Below are positions 19,438 to 27,892 of a DNA stretch of 64,000 nucleotides, piece by piece; position 1 is the stretch's first letter, and each line of letters opens with the position of its first letter. Source of the DNA: Symmachiella macrocystis. Its GTDB lineage: Bacteria > Planctomycetota > Planctomycetia > Planctomycetales > Planctomycetaceae. The stretch spans positions 3,445,490 through 3,509,489 of the forward strand of contig NZ_SJPP01000001.1 in the NCBI RefSeq assembly GCF_007860075.1. The letters are read 5' to 3'. Below the pieces are notes generated by a model. It searched no databases, was not told the DNA's origin, and saw nothing but the letters and a program-made list of their open reading frames with translations. A program made the translations under genes and the position numbers.

Positions 19438-20559
19438 ATGAGCAATTTGTACGAACCCTTAACGCTCGATTTGGACGATTGCCGTCGGCGGCAACAACGT
19501 TTGTTGGTGGTGATGGAGCGTCTCGATATCCAGCGGGCCGTGTTGTTTCAGCCGGAACATGTGCAGTATTTCACTGGTTTTCGTCCGGGTGGATTGCTGA
19601 ATGCCGCCGTGAGTTTGGACGCTGACGGGCATTGTCTGTTGGCGGCTCCCAACAGCGTGCCGGAGCATGCGGCGGCCGATGAGGTGGTGACGTTCGAGGC
19701 ACAATGGCATTGCACATTGCGACAGGATCAGCGTGAGGCGATTGTAGCGATTCTCAGCACCGCCTGGAGCGGGCGGTCGGTTGTGAGTCGCGTTGGTGTG
19801 GAGTTTTCCAATGCGGGCCACCATTTAGATCCATTGTTTGCGGACATTGCCATTATCGACCTCGAACCGGAGTTGTGGGGCTTACGGCGGGCAAAAGATC
19901 CGGACGAATTGGCCATGATTCGACGTGCGGTCGCTTGCACCGACGCCATGTATGCCCGCGCTCGTGAGGTGATCGAACCGGGCGTGACCGAAATCGAGGT
20001 TTATAACCAGCTGCATGCCGCTGCGGTGGAAGTGGCAGGGGAACCGCTGACCGGTTTTGGGAACGATTTTCAATGCAATTCCCCCGGCGGCCAACCACGC
20101 AACCGCGCTGCCGAGGCGGGGGAGTTATTCGTGCTCGACTTGGGACCGGGATACCGCGGGTACTTTGCCGACAATTGCCGTACGATGCGCGTCGGTGCAA
20201 CGATTAACGACGCGCAGCAACATGCCTGGCAAGCCATTGTTGATGTGCTGCAAATGGTCGAAGAAACGGTCCGTCCCGGTTTGAGCGCGCAGAAGTTGTT
20301 CCATCGCGCACAGGAGATGCTTGACGAATACCGCCCGGAGGCATTCTTTCATCATCTCGGGCACGGCATCGGCTTGTTTCCCCATGAAGGCCCGCATCTC
20401 AATCCGCACTGGGAAGACACGTTTGCCGTCGGCGATGTCTTTACCGCGGAGCCCGGGCTGTACGGACCGGAACTGCGCGCGGGGATTCGCCTGGAAGAGA
20501 ATTACGTGGTCACAGAAACCGGAGTGGAACGTTTGACGGGTTATCCGTTGGAACTGTGA
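19438..20559 (+). CDS. M24 family metallopeptidase (Xaa-Pro aminopeptidase/dipeptidase type)
   Basis: 373 residues from the ATG at 19438 (an in-frame ATG at 19420 has no ribosome site). A creatinase-like N-terminal domain (about 1-150) precedes the pita-bread catalytic domain. The five metal ligands of the M24 family are recognisable: Asp in VLDLGPGY, Asp in GYFADNCRT, His in HHLGHGIGLFPHEGP, Glu in TAEPGLY and Glu in RLEENYVV. It would be a cytoplasmic enzyme cleaving Xaa-Pro bonds or prolidase substrates, using two Mn, Co or Zn ions. It stands alone, followed by a 390-nt gap. Confidence 0.87.
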   Translation: MSNLYEPLTLDLDDCRRRQQRLLVVMERLDIQRAVLFQPEHVQYFTGFRPGGLLNAAVSLDADGHCLLAAPNSVPEHAAADEVVTFEAQWHCTLRQDQREAIVAILSTAWSGRSVVSRVGVEFSNAGHHLDPLFADIAIIDLEPELWGLRRAKDPDELAMIRRAVACTDAMYARAREVIEPGVTEIEVYNQLHAAAVEVAGEPLTGFGNDFQCNSPGGQPRNRAAEAGELFVLDLGPGYRGYFADNCRTMRVGATINDAQQHAWQAIVDVLQMVEETVRPGLSAQKLFHRAQEMLDEYRPEAFFHHLGHGIGLFPHEGPHLNPHWEDTFAVGDVFTAEPGLYGPELRAGIRLEENYVVTETGVERLTGYPLEL

Positions 20560-20949
20560 ACACATTCTTAACTCTTCACTAGCTGTGAAGCCGCATGCAG
20601 AGTACCCGCTGGACGGGATACAACCGCAAGACCTGCGCGCACTAAGGGCAAGTGCCAATGGGCGAATCGTCATAGTCGCCCTAATCGTTATTAGCGGTCA
20701 GGTTCTGCATGGAGCAAACGTAATTCTCTAACACTGCTTAATTCTTGAGCTATATTTCGTCAGACGATGCGCTCCCGACCTGGACAATTGAAACGATCTT
20801 ACGGTTGCCATAACAGACGACTGTTATGCGACTTGGAGATCGCTACCAAAGATTCGACAGTGAAGCGTTTTAGTCGTGTTGTCTTTGTTGCCGGGCAGTT
20901 CGTTGAAACTTTTTTTACTGATCTGCGAAATGAGCAAGGGATCTGAACG
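20560..20949. other. intergenic region with hairpin, upstream of the CheY-like gene
   Basis: 390 nt. Contains a perfect 8-bp hairpin, CATAACAG-acga-CTGTTATG (20809-20828), about 120 nt before the response-regulator start, without a following T-run; it could be an operator or an RNA element. A 6-bp hairpin (CTTCAC...GTGAAG, 20574-20590) follows the peptidase stop but also lacks T residues. No gene is seen. Confidence 0.4.
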
Positions 20950-21321
20950 ATGAAATTACTACTGGCCGACGACTCGGGAACAATGCGGACCATTCAAAAG
21001 CGGTGCCTGCTAAAATTGGGTTTGGCCGAAACAGATATCACAGAAGCTGAAGATGGACAACAGGCTCTGTCACAATTCGAAGCCGCGAATTTCGATGTTG
21101 TGTTGAGCGATTGGAATATGCCGAACATGGACGGTCTGACGTTCCTGCAAAAGGTCCGCGAGACCAACAAGGACGTGCCCTTTATCATGATTACCACCGA
21201 AGCCGAACGGGCGCGGGTGGTCACGGCAATTCAAGCCGGCGTGACTGATTATTTGGTGAAGCCCTTCACTCCGGACGACCTTCGGGCCAAATTGGAGAAA
21301 TGGGTCGCGGCGCCCGTGTAG
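20950..21321 (+). CDS. CheY-like single-domain response regulator
   Basis: 123 residues, only a receiver domain. Acidic pair Asp7-Asp8 (LLADDSG), phosphoacceptor Asp54 (VVLSDWNMPNMDG), Thr in IMITTEAE and Lys in DYLVKPFTP are all present, so it should accept phosphate. The WNMPNMDG loop is close to that of chemotaxis CheY. There is no output domain, kinase or chemotaxis gene beside it; the partner kinase must be elsewhere. It probably works by protein-protein contact, possibly on a flagellar motor or in a phosphorelay. The preceding AAGGGATCTGAACG gives a good ribosome site. Confidence 0.9.
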   Translation: MKLLLADDSGTMRTIQKRCLLKLGLAETDITEAEDGQQALSQFEAANFDVVLSDWNMPNMDGLTFLQKVRETNKDVPFIMITTEAERARVVTAIQAGVTDYLVKPFTPDDLRAKLEKWVAAPV

Positions 21322-21391
21322 AAAAGTTGTGGCTAGTCAAATGGATTGAATCTATCGGGAAACGCCCTCAATTGTTCCTGTTTGTGGGAGC

Positions 21392-21406
21392 TGACAGGAC
21401 CTGTCA
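21392..21406. promoter_or_regulatory. 15-bp palindrome, possible operator
   Basis: TGACAGG-A-CCTGTCA is a perfect 7+1+7 palindrome, 70 nt before the start of the coiled-coil gene. By base arithmetic about four such palindromes are expected by chance in a window this size, so the position is the main argument. Confidence 0.25.
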
Positions 21407-21476
21407 TGCGGGTTTGCCGAGGACGAAGTTTGCCGTTAACTCCCCTCATTAGACGGATTGTGGACAATCAGGTGTC

Positions 21477-23198
21477 ATGGGTGATTTTTCCAACGGAGAG
21501 CAACTGAGGCGATTGCCGTTGCGTGCGCTGGTCGCATTTGCGTCACGCTGCGCGCGAAGGATTCAGCCTCACTATATCTTGGAGAATGAGCACCCCACCA
21601 AACAATCGAGCACAAATTCCATCAATGCGGCAATTCGCGTCGCCGAAGAGTTCGCTATGGGCGGCTCGGTCGATGCGAAAAAAGCAGCCACTGCTACGCG
21701 CGATGCCGAAGAAGCTTACGCCGCTGCCCAAGATCCGGAATTCGCCTCACCCGAGGCGGTGCACGCCGCCAAGGCTGCGTTGGCTGCTGTGGGGGCCGCC
21801 AATATCTGCTTTGCGGTCAAAGCTTCGCAAGGCATGGACAAAGAAGTCTGGGTGGCTGTGGAGATTGCCGGCGAATCGATGATCGCCGCTATGGCGGATG
21901 AAGAAACTGCTTCGCGGGCGTTGGCGTTCGATCTGGAGACCTTGGCGGAACTAGAACTCGGCGAATTTCCTGAGTGGGGAGAAACCGTCGACCCCATGGA
22001 GGACGGCCCTCTCGGCCCGCTGGTCCCGCCGAAGCAACGCCTCCAACAGACGAAGTCTCCCGCTTCCAATACAAAGCAAGACGCGGCCAAGGCAGGGGCT
22101 CCGAACCGCGCCATGCAAGCGCTGGAACGTATTGACGCCCTGCGGATGGAAATCGAAGAGGACGATCCCGAGGCTGCAGCCAAAAAACGACTGATGGCGC
22201 AACCGCGTCAATCCTCGAAAGCCGCCACAGCTGGGGCGGTGGATGATAAAGAGGTTGCACAACTGCAGCAGCGGCTTCAAAAAGAATTGGAGCGCGTGCT
22301 GGCCGCAAAGACGGCGCTGGATGAAGAACGCATTCAATTACAAACAGAACGCGAATCGTTTGAGTCGCGTTTGAAGAAAACTTCCAGCAATCGAGGTGAG
22401 GGGGGGATTGATACCGACCTTCGCCAATTGGCCAAAGAACGCCGGCAGATTCATGCCGAACGTCAGGTGCTGGAAGACGAGCAAGCGGCCTTCAATGAGG
22501 AATTGGAACAGTTTGAGATTGATCGGGCCAAATTCCAACAGGAGGAACGGCGGTTACAGCGCGAGCGGGAGAAATTCGAGCCCCAGCGTGAAGAGACGCG
22601 CGAGGAGCGCGCCCGCCTTGAGAAGCATCGCAACTGGTTGAGACTGAAACTTCAAGAGTTCAGGGAGCATCGCTCTCACCTCACCTCGGCCGACATCGAT
22701 GGCTCGGCGTTGTGGCAGCAACTGCAGCCCGTACAACGGGGGTTGCAGGAAATCGACGAGGAACAAACAACTCTCAAATCGGAATTGCAAGACCTGCAAC
22801 AAAGCATTGCCGATGTGGCGCAAGGCGAGAGATCTGTCGGCATGTCGGCAGAGGCTGAAGAATCGTTACGCCAGGACAACGCAAGGCTACAGGCGGAAGC
22901 CGAACAACTACGCAACAAACTGGCGCAGGCCGCCGACGAGACCGACAGTCGCTTGGAAGCGGAGCGGAAGAAACTGCAGCAAACGCAAGCCGAGCTGGAA
23001 CAACGCGCGACGACGTTCCAGGAGAATGAAGCGGCCCTCAAAGAAGCACTCGTCCGCATCACCGAAGAACAGGGACGGTTTGCGATGCAGCAATCAGAGT
23101 TGGAAAAACTCAAGGCGGAATTGGAATCACGTCAACAAGCCTTCCAAACCGAACAGAGTCGTTTCCAGGATCTGATCGACGTCACTTTCCGCCGCTGA
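21477..23198 (+). CDS. coiled-coil protein with planctomycete-type N-terminal domain
   Basis: 573 residues. The N-terminus (RRLPLRALVAFASRCARRIQP) followed by an Ala-rich helical segment (about 50-150; INAAIRVAEEFAMGG, HAAKAALAAVGAANICF) forms a compact helical domain also found, as I recall, in other planctomycete proteins of unknown role. After a Pro-rich linker (about 165-200), residues 240-570 form a long heptad-like coiled coil extremely rich in Glu, Gln, Arg and Leu (ERVLAAKTALDEERIQLQTE and similar). No signal peptide or membrane helix is seen. A structural or scaffolding role in the cytoplasm is likely. An ATG slightly downstream could be used instead. Function unknown. Confidence 0.75.
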   Translation: MGDFSNGEQLRRLPLRALVAFASRCARRIQPHYILENEHPTKQSSTNSINAAIRVAEEFAMGGSVDAKKAATATRDAEEAYAAAQDPEFASPEAVHAAKAALAAVGAANICFAVKASQGMDKEVWVAVEIAGESMIAAMADEETASRALAFDLETLAELELGEFPEWGETVDPMEDGPLGPLVPPKQRLQQTKSPASNTKQDAAKAGAPNRAMQALERIDALRMEIEEDDPEAAAKKRLMAQPRQSSKAATAGAVDDKEVAQLQQRLQKELERVLAAKTALDEERIQLQTERESFESRLKKTSSNRGEGGIDTDLRQLAKERRQIHAERQVLEDEQAAFNEELEQFEIDRAKFQQEERRLQREREKFEPQREETREERARLEKHRNWLRLKLQEFREHRSHLTSADIDGSALWQQLQPVQRGLQEIDEEQTTLKSELQDLQQSIADVAQGERSVGMSAEAEESLRQDNARLQAEAEQLRNKLAQAADETDSRLEAERKKLQQTQAELEQRATTFQENEAALKEALVRITEEQGRFAMQQSELEKLKAELESRQQAFQTEQSRFQDLIDVTFRR

Positions 23199-23400
23199 TG
23201 AACGGCGTCCGGGCCGCTTTCCGCAATGCGCGTGAGCCTGCGGCTATCTGGCAGCTCGTGTGGGTAAGCATTGGCTTCAAGAACCGTCAGTACGTCCGGC
23301 AGACCGCATCAACAATCTGCTAGCGGGCCACTGGTGCGGCGTCACGGTTTGGATTATTCTAAGCGCCCGCTGTATTTCCCGATAAAAACGAAATCCATTC

Positions 23401-24327
23401 ATGTCCGCCGAGCCGATTGTCTACCTCAACGGAGAGTACCTTCCTGCGTCGCAGGCGAGTGTATCGCTGGCGGACTGGGGCCTACACGGCGTCGCGGTGA
23501 CGGAAATGACGCGGACGTTTGGCCAACGTTGTTTTCGCTTGGACGATCATTTAGACCGTTTGAATGCTTCGGCCGATCAACTGGGAATTGCCGTCGATTT
23601 ACTCCGTGACGACTGGCACAAAATCACGGAGACCGTCGTCAACCACCACGCGGCGCTTGTGGGCAAAACCGGTGAGTTGATGGTCAACCACGTGATCACA
23701 GCCGGACTCAATTCGATGAATGCGGCGCCGGATCACCGTGGGCCAACGATCTACGTGCGAACAATTCCACTGCGATTTTCGCGGTGGGCGGCCAAATACC
23801 AAAAGGGTCAGCATTTGGTGGTTCCACAAATGCGACAAATTCCCGCGGAGTGTCTCAACCCGAAAATCAAATCCCGCAACCGACTGCATTGGTATCTCGC
23901 CGATCGACAGGCTCAAGAAATCGACGCCGATGCGTCGGCGTTGATGTTGGATTTCCAAGGGCATCTGACCGAAACCAGTGTGGGTAATGTTTTCATCGTG
24001 CGTGAGAATACTATTCTGACACCGCGGTCTGAAGTCACACTTGGGGGAATCAGCCGGATGGTCGTGCGGGATATCGCCCAATTTTTAGGTGCCGGTTACG
24101 AAGAGCAGAATATCACGCTGGCCGAGGCACTGGTCGCCAAGGAGGTATTTACCTCATCAACCGGGTATTGTGTGTTACCGGTCACGAAAATCGATGGCCA
24201 ATCCATCGGCGAAGGTCGGCCGGGCGCGGTGTATCAACGTATTTTGGAAACATGGAATCTGATGGCCGGGCTGGATATTGCCGCCCAGGCTGTTGAGCAA
24301 TCCGTAGTCGAATCACACTACAAGTAG
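23401..24327 (+). CDS. class IV (PLP-dependent) aminotransferase
   Basis: 308 residues, fold type IV PLP enzyme, as in branched-chain aminotransferases, D-amino acid aminotransferases and aminodeoxychorismate lyase. Visible: the opening strand YLNGEYLPASQASVSLADWG, the PLP Lys region KIKSRNRLHWYLADRQA (Lys157 the best candidate), the cofactor-binding LTETSVGNVFIV and LTPRSEVTLGGISR. Without an active-site comparison the substrate (branched-chain amino acids or aminodeoxychorismate) cannot be settled; the short LTETSVGNVF form is seen in both. No ribosome site is evident before the ATG. An inverted repeat begins at its stop codon. Confidence 0.85.
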   Translation: MSAEPIVYLNGEYLPASQASVSLADWGLHGVAVTEMTRTFGQRCFRLDDHLDRLNASADQLGIAVDLLRDDWHKITETVVNHHAALVGKTGELMVNHVITAGLNSMNAAPDHRGPTIYVRTIPLRFSRWAAKYQKGQHLVVPQMRQIPAECLNPKIKSRNRLHWYLADRQAQEIDADASALMLDFQGHLTETSVGNVFIVRENTILTPRSEVTLGGISRMVVRDIAQFLGAGYEEQNITLAEALVAKEVFTSSTGYCVLPVTKIDGQSIGEGRPGAVYQRILETWNLMAGLDIAAQAVEQSVVESHYK

Positions 24328-24403
24328 TTTCAAAACCCTCTGACGCGTCCCACTGACACTGACTTGAATGTTTCGAGAACAATCGCAACCGGGTTTTGAA
24401 ACT
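24326..24403. repeat. 13-bp perfect inverted repeat with 52-nt spacer
   Basis: AGTTTCAAAACCC (24326-24338) and GGGTTTTGAAACT (24391-24403) are exact reverse complements. The left arm overlaps the aminotransferase stop codon and the right arm ends 36 nt before the methyltransferase start at 24440; a run of seven A follows at 24414-24420. It could form a long stem in the intergenic mRNA. Confidence 0.6.
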
Positions 24404-24439
24404 GGTACTAGCCAAAAAAATAAAATTGTCGGCAACATT

Positions 24440-25114
24440 ATGAAACGTATGTTCAACGAGTACCGGGATTTCTTTCGCGAATTCCGCAGTCGCTTCGAAA
24501 CCACTGGAGCCGTCACGCCCAGCGGTCGATTTCTGGCGGCGGCGCTGAGCGGTCCGCTGAAGAAGCACGACGGCCCGGTGCGGGTCTTAGAGGTCGGACC
24601 GGGCACCGGAGCGGTGACACGTCAAATCGTCAAGCATCTCAAACCGGGGGATCGTTTCGACCTCGTAGAACTCAACGACAACTTTGTCGACTCGCTAAAT
24701 CGGTTGTTCAGCGAAGAGGATATCTTCCGCGCCGTCGCCGAGTTTTCCGAAGTGCATCTTTGCCCGCTGCAGGAATTCGAAGCCTCCGAGCCGTTCGATT
24801 TTATCATTTCCGGTCTGCCGCTCAACAATTTCCCGGCGGCATTGGTAGAGGAAATCTTCGAGAGTTATTGGCGGTTGTTGGCTCCAGGCGGAACGCTCTC
24901 CTATTTTGAATATATGTACGTCCGACCGGTGCGGCGATTGGTTTCAAAACCAGACGAAAAACAACGTCTGACCGACCTGGACAAAATTTTGGGCACACAT
25001 TTAGGCAATCACCGCATCGCGCGGGATTGGGTTTTTGTCAACGCGCCCCCGGCTTGGGTCCAACATCTGCGCCGGCAGGAATCAGCCACGGCAGCCGACA
25101 GCACTGCGGGGTGA
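24440..25114 (+). CDS. class I SAM-dependent methyltransferase, phospholipid/rRNA methylase-like
   Basis: 224 residues from the ATG at 24440 (the frame is open to 24368, but that stretch contains an inverted-repeat arm). Motif I of Rossmann methyltransferases is clear: VRVLEVGPGTGAVTRQIVKHL region, followed by an acidic strand end (DLVELNDNF) and motif IV (FDFIISGLPLNNFP). The sequence around SGLPLNNFP and the short C-terminal domain with SYFEYMYVRPVRRL resemble phosphatidylethanolamine N-methyltransferases (PmtA) and KsgA relatives. A membrane-lipid substrate is plausible, but I would not assign one. The Nudix gene follows after 40 nt on the same strand. Confidence 0.8.
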   Translation: MKRMFNEYRDFFREFRSRFETTGAVTPSGRFLAAALSGPLKKHDGPVRVLEVGPGTGAVTRQIVKHLKPGDRFDLVELNDNFVDSLNRLFSEEDIFRAVAEFSEVHLCPLQEFEASEPFDFIISGLPLNNFPAALVEEIFESYWRLLAPGGTLSYFEYMYVRPVRRLVSKPDEKQRLTDLDKILGTHLGNHRIARDWVFVNAPPAWVQHLRRQESATAADSTAG

Positions 25115-25154
25115 TGGCAAGCAATACGGGGTGCTCGAGCAAGCGGAACGCATT

Positions 25155-25670
25155 ATGCCTAAGCGGAAAATACTCGCGGCGGGAAATCATTTGCAACTCG
25201 TGTCGGTCGATGGCTGGGAATACGCCGAACGAACAAACTGTCGCGGAGTGGTCGCGGTCGTCGCTGTCACCCTGGACCGACAGTTGATTTTGACGGAACA
25301 ATACCGCCCCCCGGTGGAGCGCCGCGTGATCGATTTACCGGCGGGACTGGCAGGGGATATTGCCGGCGAAGAATTGGAATTGTTGGAGCAGGCCGCAAAA
25401 CGCGAATTGCGTGAGGAAACCGGCTATGACGCGGAGGAGTTCGAATATCTCTTTCGCGGACCGACATCGGCCGGTTTAACAAACGAAGTGATTTCGTTTT
25501 TCCGCGCAGGTCCGGTGCGCCAAGTTGATGCAGGTGGCGGCGACGAGTCAGAGGACATTGTCGTCCACACGGTTCCGCTAGTGACGATCGATGATTGGTT
25601 GGCGTCGTTTTCGCCCGCAACGACCTTGGTGGATCCCAAGGTATACACGGCGCTGCATTTTGCCCGCTGA
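25155..25670 (+). CDS. Nudix hydrolase, ADP-ribose pyrophosphatase-like
   Basis: 171 residues from the ATG at 25155; the frame continues upstream into the methyltransferase gene, but the protein from PKRKILAAGNHLQLV matches the normal family start. The Nudix core is REL-REETGYD within AAKRELREETGYDAEEF, with an upstream Gly and Glu. The flanking sequence VIDLPAGLAGD and EQYRPPVERRVIDLPAG matches the ADP-ribose/ADP-sugar pyrophosphatase group (NudF-like), which hydrolyses ADP-ribose to AMP and ribose phosphate. Cytoplasmic. Its closeness to the methyltransferase suggests a shared transcript without explaining a joint role. Confidence 0.87.
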   Translation: MPKRKILAAGNHLQLVSVDGWEYAERTNCRGVVAVVAVTLDRQLILTEQYRPPVERRVIDLPAGLAGDIAGEELELLEQAAKRELREETGYDAEEFEYLFRGPTSAGLTNEVISFFRAGPVRQVDAGGGDESEDIVVHTVPLVTIDDWLASFSPATTLVDPKVYTALHFAR

Positions 25671-25728
25671 GCTAGCGAAGAAATCACAATGGACGCCTAA
25701 GCATCACTACACAAACGCATCATCGTTC

Positions 25729-26439
25729 TTAGCGGCGATGCTTGTGCTTCGATGTTCCGGTGGCGACATGGAGTTGCGGGCGGGCGAGTTTGAGCTTCAT
25801 CCGGCCTCGCCAATTGATCTTGGTTCCACCGATGTGCAACCACTCCAAGCGGTCGAATTGTTTAATTACTTCGAGTCCCCGGTTGTCGATCGGCGTGTCA
25901 TGCAAGTCCAGTGCGGTCAGCCCAGTCATTCCGTGCAGTTGCAATAAGCCATCGCTGGTGACGTTACTGTGCGCCAAATCCAAGTGTTGCAGGTCGGAGA
26001 GCACTTGTTGATTTTCTATCAAACTCGCCAGCGATTCATCATCAACGTCTTTGCCGCGCCATTGAATTGCGATGAGTTTGTCTTTGATCTGCCCGAAATC
26101 TTCCCCGACCCAGGGGCGGAGACCTTCGATCCGTTGCATGGTGACATATCCGTTGCGGCTTTCGACAGCGGTGACGATTGCCAGTCGCGCGATATAGAGT
26201 TCCATTTCCTCGCCGATCCATCGGCTGCGTCCGGCGTGGAATTTGGCAAAATCGAGCGCTTGCTCGTAGGCATCGTGCAGGGCCGTATATTCAGCGGCGC
26301 TGCCCCCGGCATCGGGGTGCGCAGTCTTCGCCTTTTGGCGATACGCCTGTTTAATGTCAGACGGCGAATAGGGGGGCCTGAGTCCCAGTCGCACCATGAA
26401 TTCCGGGCGCTGAAACGGTTCGACCTTAAAACCAGTCAT
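25729..26439 (-). CDS. J-domain protein with leucine-rich repeats
   Basis: 236 residues from the ATG at 26439; an in-frame start 15 codons earlier is possible. The N-terminal part is a J-domain with the essential HPD (AYRQKAKTAHPDAGGSAAEYTAL) and helix III (HDAYEQALDFA), so it should stimulate an Hsp70 ATPase. After a central segment, residues about 150-220 hold leucine-rich repeats (LQHLDLAHSNVTSDGL, LTALDLHDTPIDNRGLEVI, LEWLHIGGTKIN), the usual planctomycete LRR type. It is presumably a cytoplasmic co-chaperone in which the LRR part selects clients. The stop is 58 nt from the Nudix stop, and the two genes converge. Confidence 0.8.
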   Translation of the reverse strand: MTGFKVEPFQRPEFMVRLGLRPPYSPSDIKQAYRQKAKTAHPDAGGSAAEYTALHDAYEQALDFAKFHAGRSRWIGEEMELYIARLAIVTAVESRNGYVTMQRIEGLRPWVGEDFGQIKDKLIAIQWRGKDVDDESLASLIENQQVLSDLQHLDLAHSNVTSDGLLQLHGMTGLTALDLHDTPIDNRGLEVIKQFDRLEWLHIGGTKINWRGRMKLKLARPQLHVATGTSKHKHRR

Positions 26440-26640
26440 CGTGTTGCCGTGGTCTCCGCATTTAGGCCGTTGCGACCGCCACAATTCGGAAAATCCGATC
26501 CTGGTAACGGCCTATTGTTTTGCAAGGTTTACCCAACTAAGTGTATACTATATTTGGTTGCCTGTCCCGGTGACTACCGGCAGCTTGCTGCACATCTCCC
26601 ATTCTTGCTCGCCATTGGTTTCTCGACCTAGGAGGTTTTC

Positions 26641-26973
26641 ATGTCCGGCACTTCCCAATTTTTTGAAGATTGGCATTATCGGCTGCGAGACCTACAGGAA
26701 TTGGAAAACAATCCCCGGCATGCCGGTTGGGTGAGCAAACTACATGCCAAGGTGCTGCGGTATTTCATCTCCCGCTACGATTATCAGCCAATCCCCACCC
26801 AATCGTCCGTAACATCGCAGCTCTCCAGAACGCAAAACTCAGCCATCTGCTCCAAACTGGCCCTGCGGCTCAGCGAAGAGAACGAGGAGCGTTACCGCCG
26901 GGGTGCGGAATGTCGCAATATTTTAGCGGAAATCCGCGAGGCTAACACCCTCCGCACACGTTACAAGACCTAA
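26641..26973 (+). CDS. small hypothetical cytoplasmic protein
   Basis: 110 residues, no signal peptide or membrane helix. Mostly helical and charged, with Trp/Tyr/Arg-rich segments (FFEDWHYRLRDLQELENNP, AKVLRYFISRYDYQPIP) and a C-terminal helix (ERYRRGAECRNILAEIREA). A very strong ribosome site (TAGGAGGTTTTC) precedes the ATG, which argues that it is expressed. I do not recognise a family. It lies between divergent and convergent neighbours, on its own. Confidence 0.7.
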   Translation: MSGTSQFFEDWHYRLRDLQELENNPRHAGWVSKLHAKVLRYFISRYDYQPIPTQSSVTSQLSRTQNSAICSKLALRLSEENEERYRRGAECRNILAEIREANTLRTRYKT

Positions 26974-26995
26974 CTTGCCTCAGTTGAGTCCTTGT

Positions 26996-27307
26996 TTAAT
27001 CGTCACGGCGGCAGCGGATCAATAGCGAATTCGTGATCGCCCTCTCGCGAAGCGGCCGGATCGCCTGGAATTCCGGATCAGCGATGAAGCCGTCAAAACT
27101 GCTTTGATCGGGCCAGCGGACCATAAAGATCAAGTCGGCATCCAATTCGCCGATCACGTTCGCCTCGGGGATGTACGATTCCAGCTTGACTCCGCCGTAC
27201 TTCTTCGCGACCGGCCACGAGGCCTTCAGGTACTCACGATAACGCGCCGCACCGCCATCGGGTTGGAACCACAGGACGTTCAGCATATAGATCGGCTTAT
27301 TGCTCAT
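26996..27307 (-). CDS. DUF1330 family protein (dimeric alpha/beta-barrel fold)
   Basis: 103 residues. Opens with the strand IYMLNVLWFQPDGGAARYREYL, then VAKKYGGVKLESY, DLIFMVRWPDQSSFDGFI and a final AIRPLRE segment, the pattern of the small ferredoxin-like DUF1330 proteins. Family members form dimers; no biochemical function is established for most. Cytoplasmic. The stop is 22 nt from the end of the preceding plus-strand gene, so they converge closely. Confidence 0.8.
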   Translation of the reverse strand: MSNKPIYMLNVLWFQPDGGAARYREYLKASWPVAKKYGGVKLESYIPEANVIGELDADLIFMVRWPDQSSFDGFIADPEFQAIRPLRERAITNSLLIRCRRDD

Positions 27308-27497
27308 GTTGTTGTGCCTCGCAATCGGGACGCGGGGATCAGCTTTCTTGGGAAACGTTACTTATTCGTTTCGCATTTTATGACAAGCGGGCCGTTGGGG
27401 CTACTAGGTTTCCCTGGCTGACAACTGGTGGAATTGATAAAACGATGATGCAGAAGGTGGGCGGGTACCGATTTCGCGGTCGAGCCGGGAGTGTAGT

Positions 27498-27851
27498 ATG
27501 GGATTGTTCAGTAAAAAAGATTGGAACGTGATCGCAGTCATCTTTGAGCGCCCCGATCTTTTTCGTATCAACGGAAATCGGGCGCAAGGGAAACATGCGG
27601 ACGTCATTCGGGACGGTGCGAAAAATCATCAGCGGACGATTTATTGGGCAGTCTTTGACCAAAAACGGGCGTTCGTCGAAGGGGCACCCGGTCCGGGAAG
27701 TAAAAGCGTTGACACAGCTGTGGTCAAAGCCATGATTCGCGAATTGCCCAAATTGACCACCGTGCAAGAGGTGCTCAAGACTCTGGAGGCGGGCAAAGAG
27801 GAAAAAATTTCGCAGGGGTTGGTCTGGGACGGCTACGCAAAAGACCATTGA
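27498..27851 (+). CDS. small hypothetical protein upstream of the HerA-like ATPase
   Basis: 117 residues, cytoplasmic. The N-terminus (MGLFSKKDWNVIAVIFERPDLF) and basic centre with alternating strands (RTIYWAVFDQKRAFVEGA) and a C-terminal helix (IRELPKLTTVQEVLKTLEAGKEEKI) suggest a compact alpha/beta domain. I do not recognise it. GGGAG precedes the ATG. It ends 41 nt before the GTG of the HerA-like gene on the same strand, so co-transcription is likely and a partner role is possible, though unsupported by homology. Confidence 0.65.
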   Translation: MGLFSKKDWNVIAVIFERPDLFRINGNRAQGKHADVIRDGAKNHQRTIYWAVFDQKRAFVEGAPGPGSKSVDTAVVKAMIRELPKLTTVQEVLKTLEAGKEEKISQGLVWDGYAKDH

Positions 27852-27892
27852 AAACGTGAATTTATAGTCGCAGCGACACGGAGCAATACGTC

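Noticed and set aside
22554-23113. Long antisense and alternative-frame ORFs in the coiled-coil gene
   Set aside because: Highly repetitive Glu/Gln/Arg codons keep other frames open by chance.
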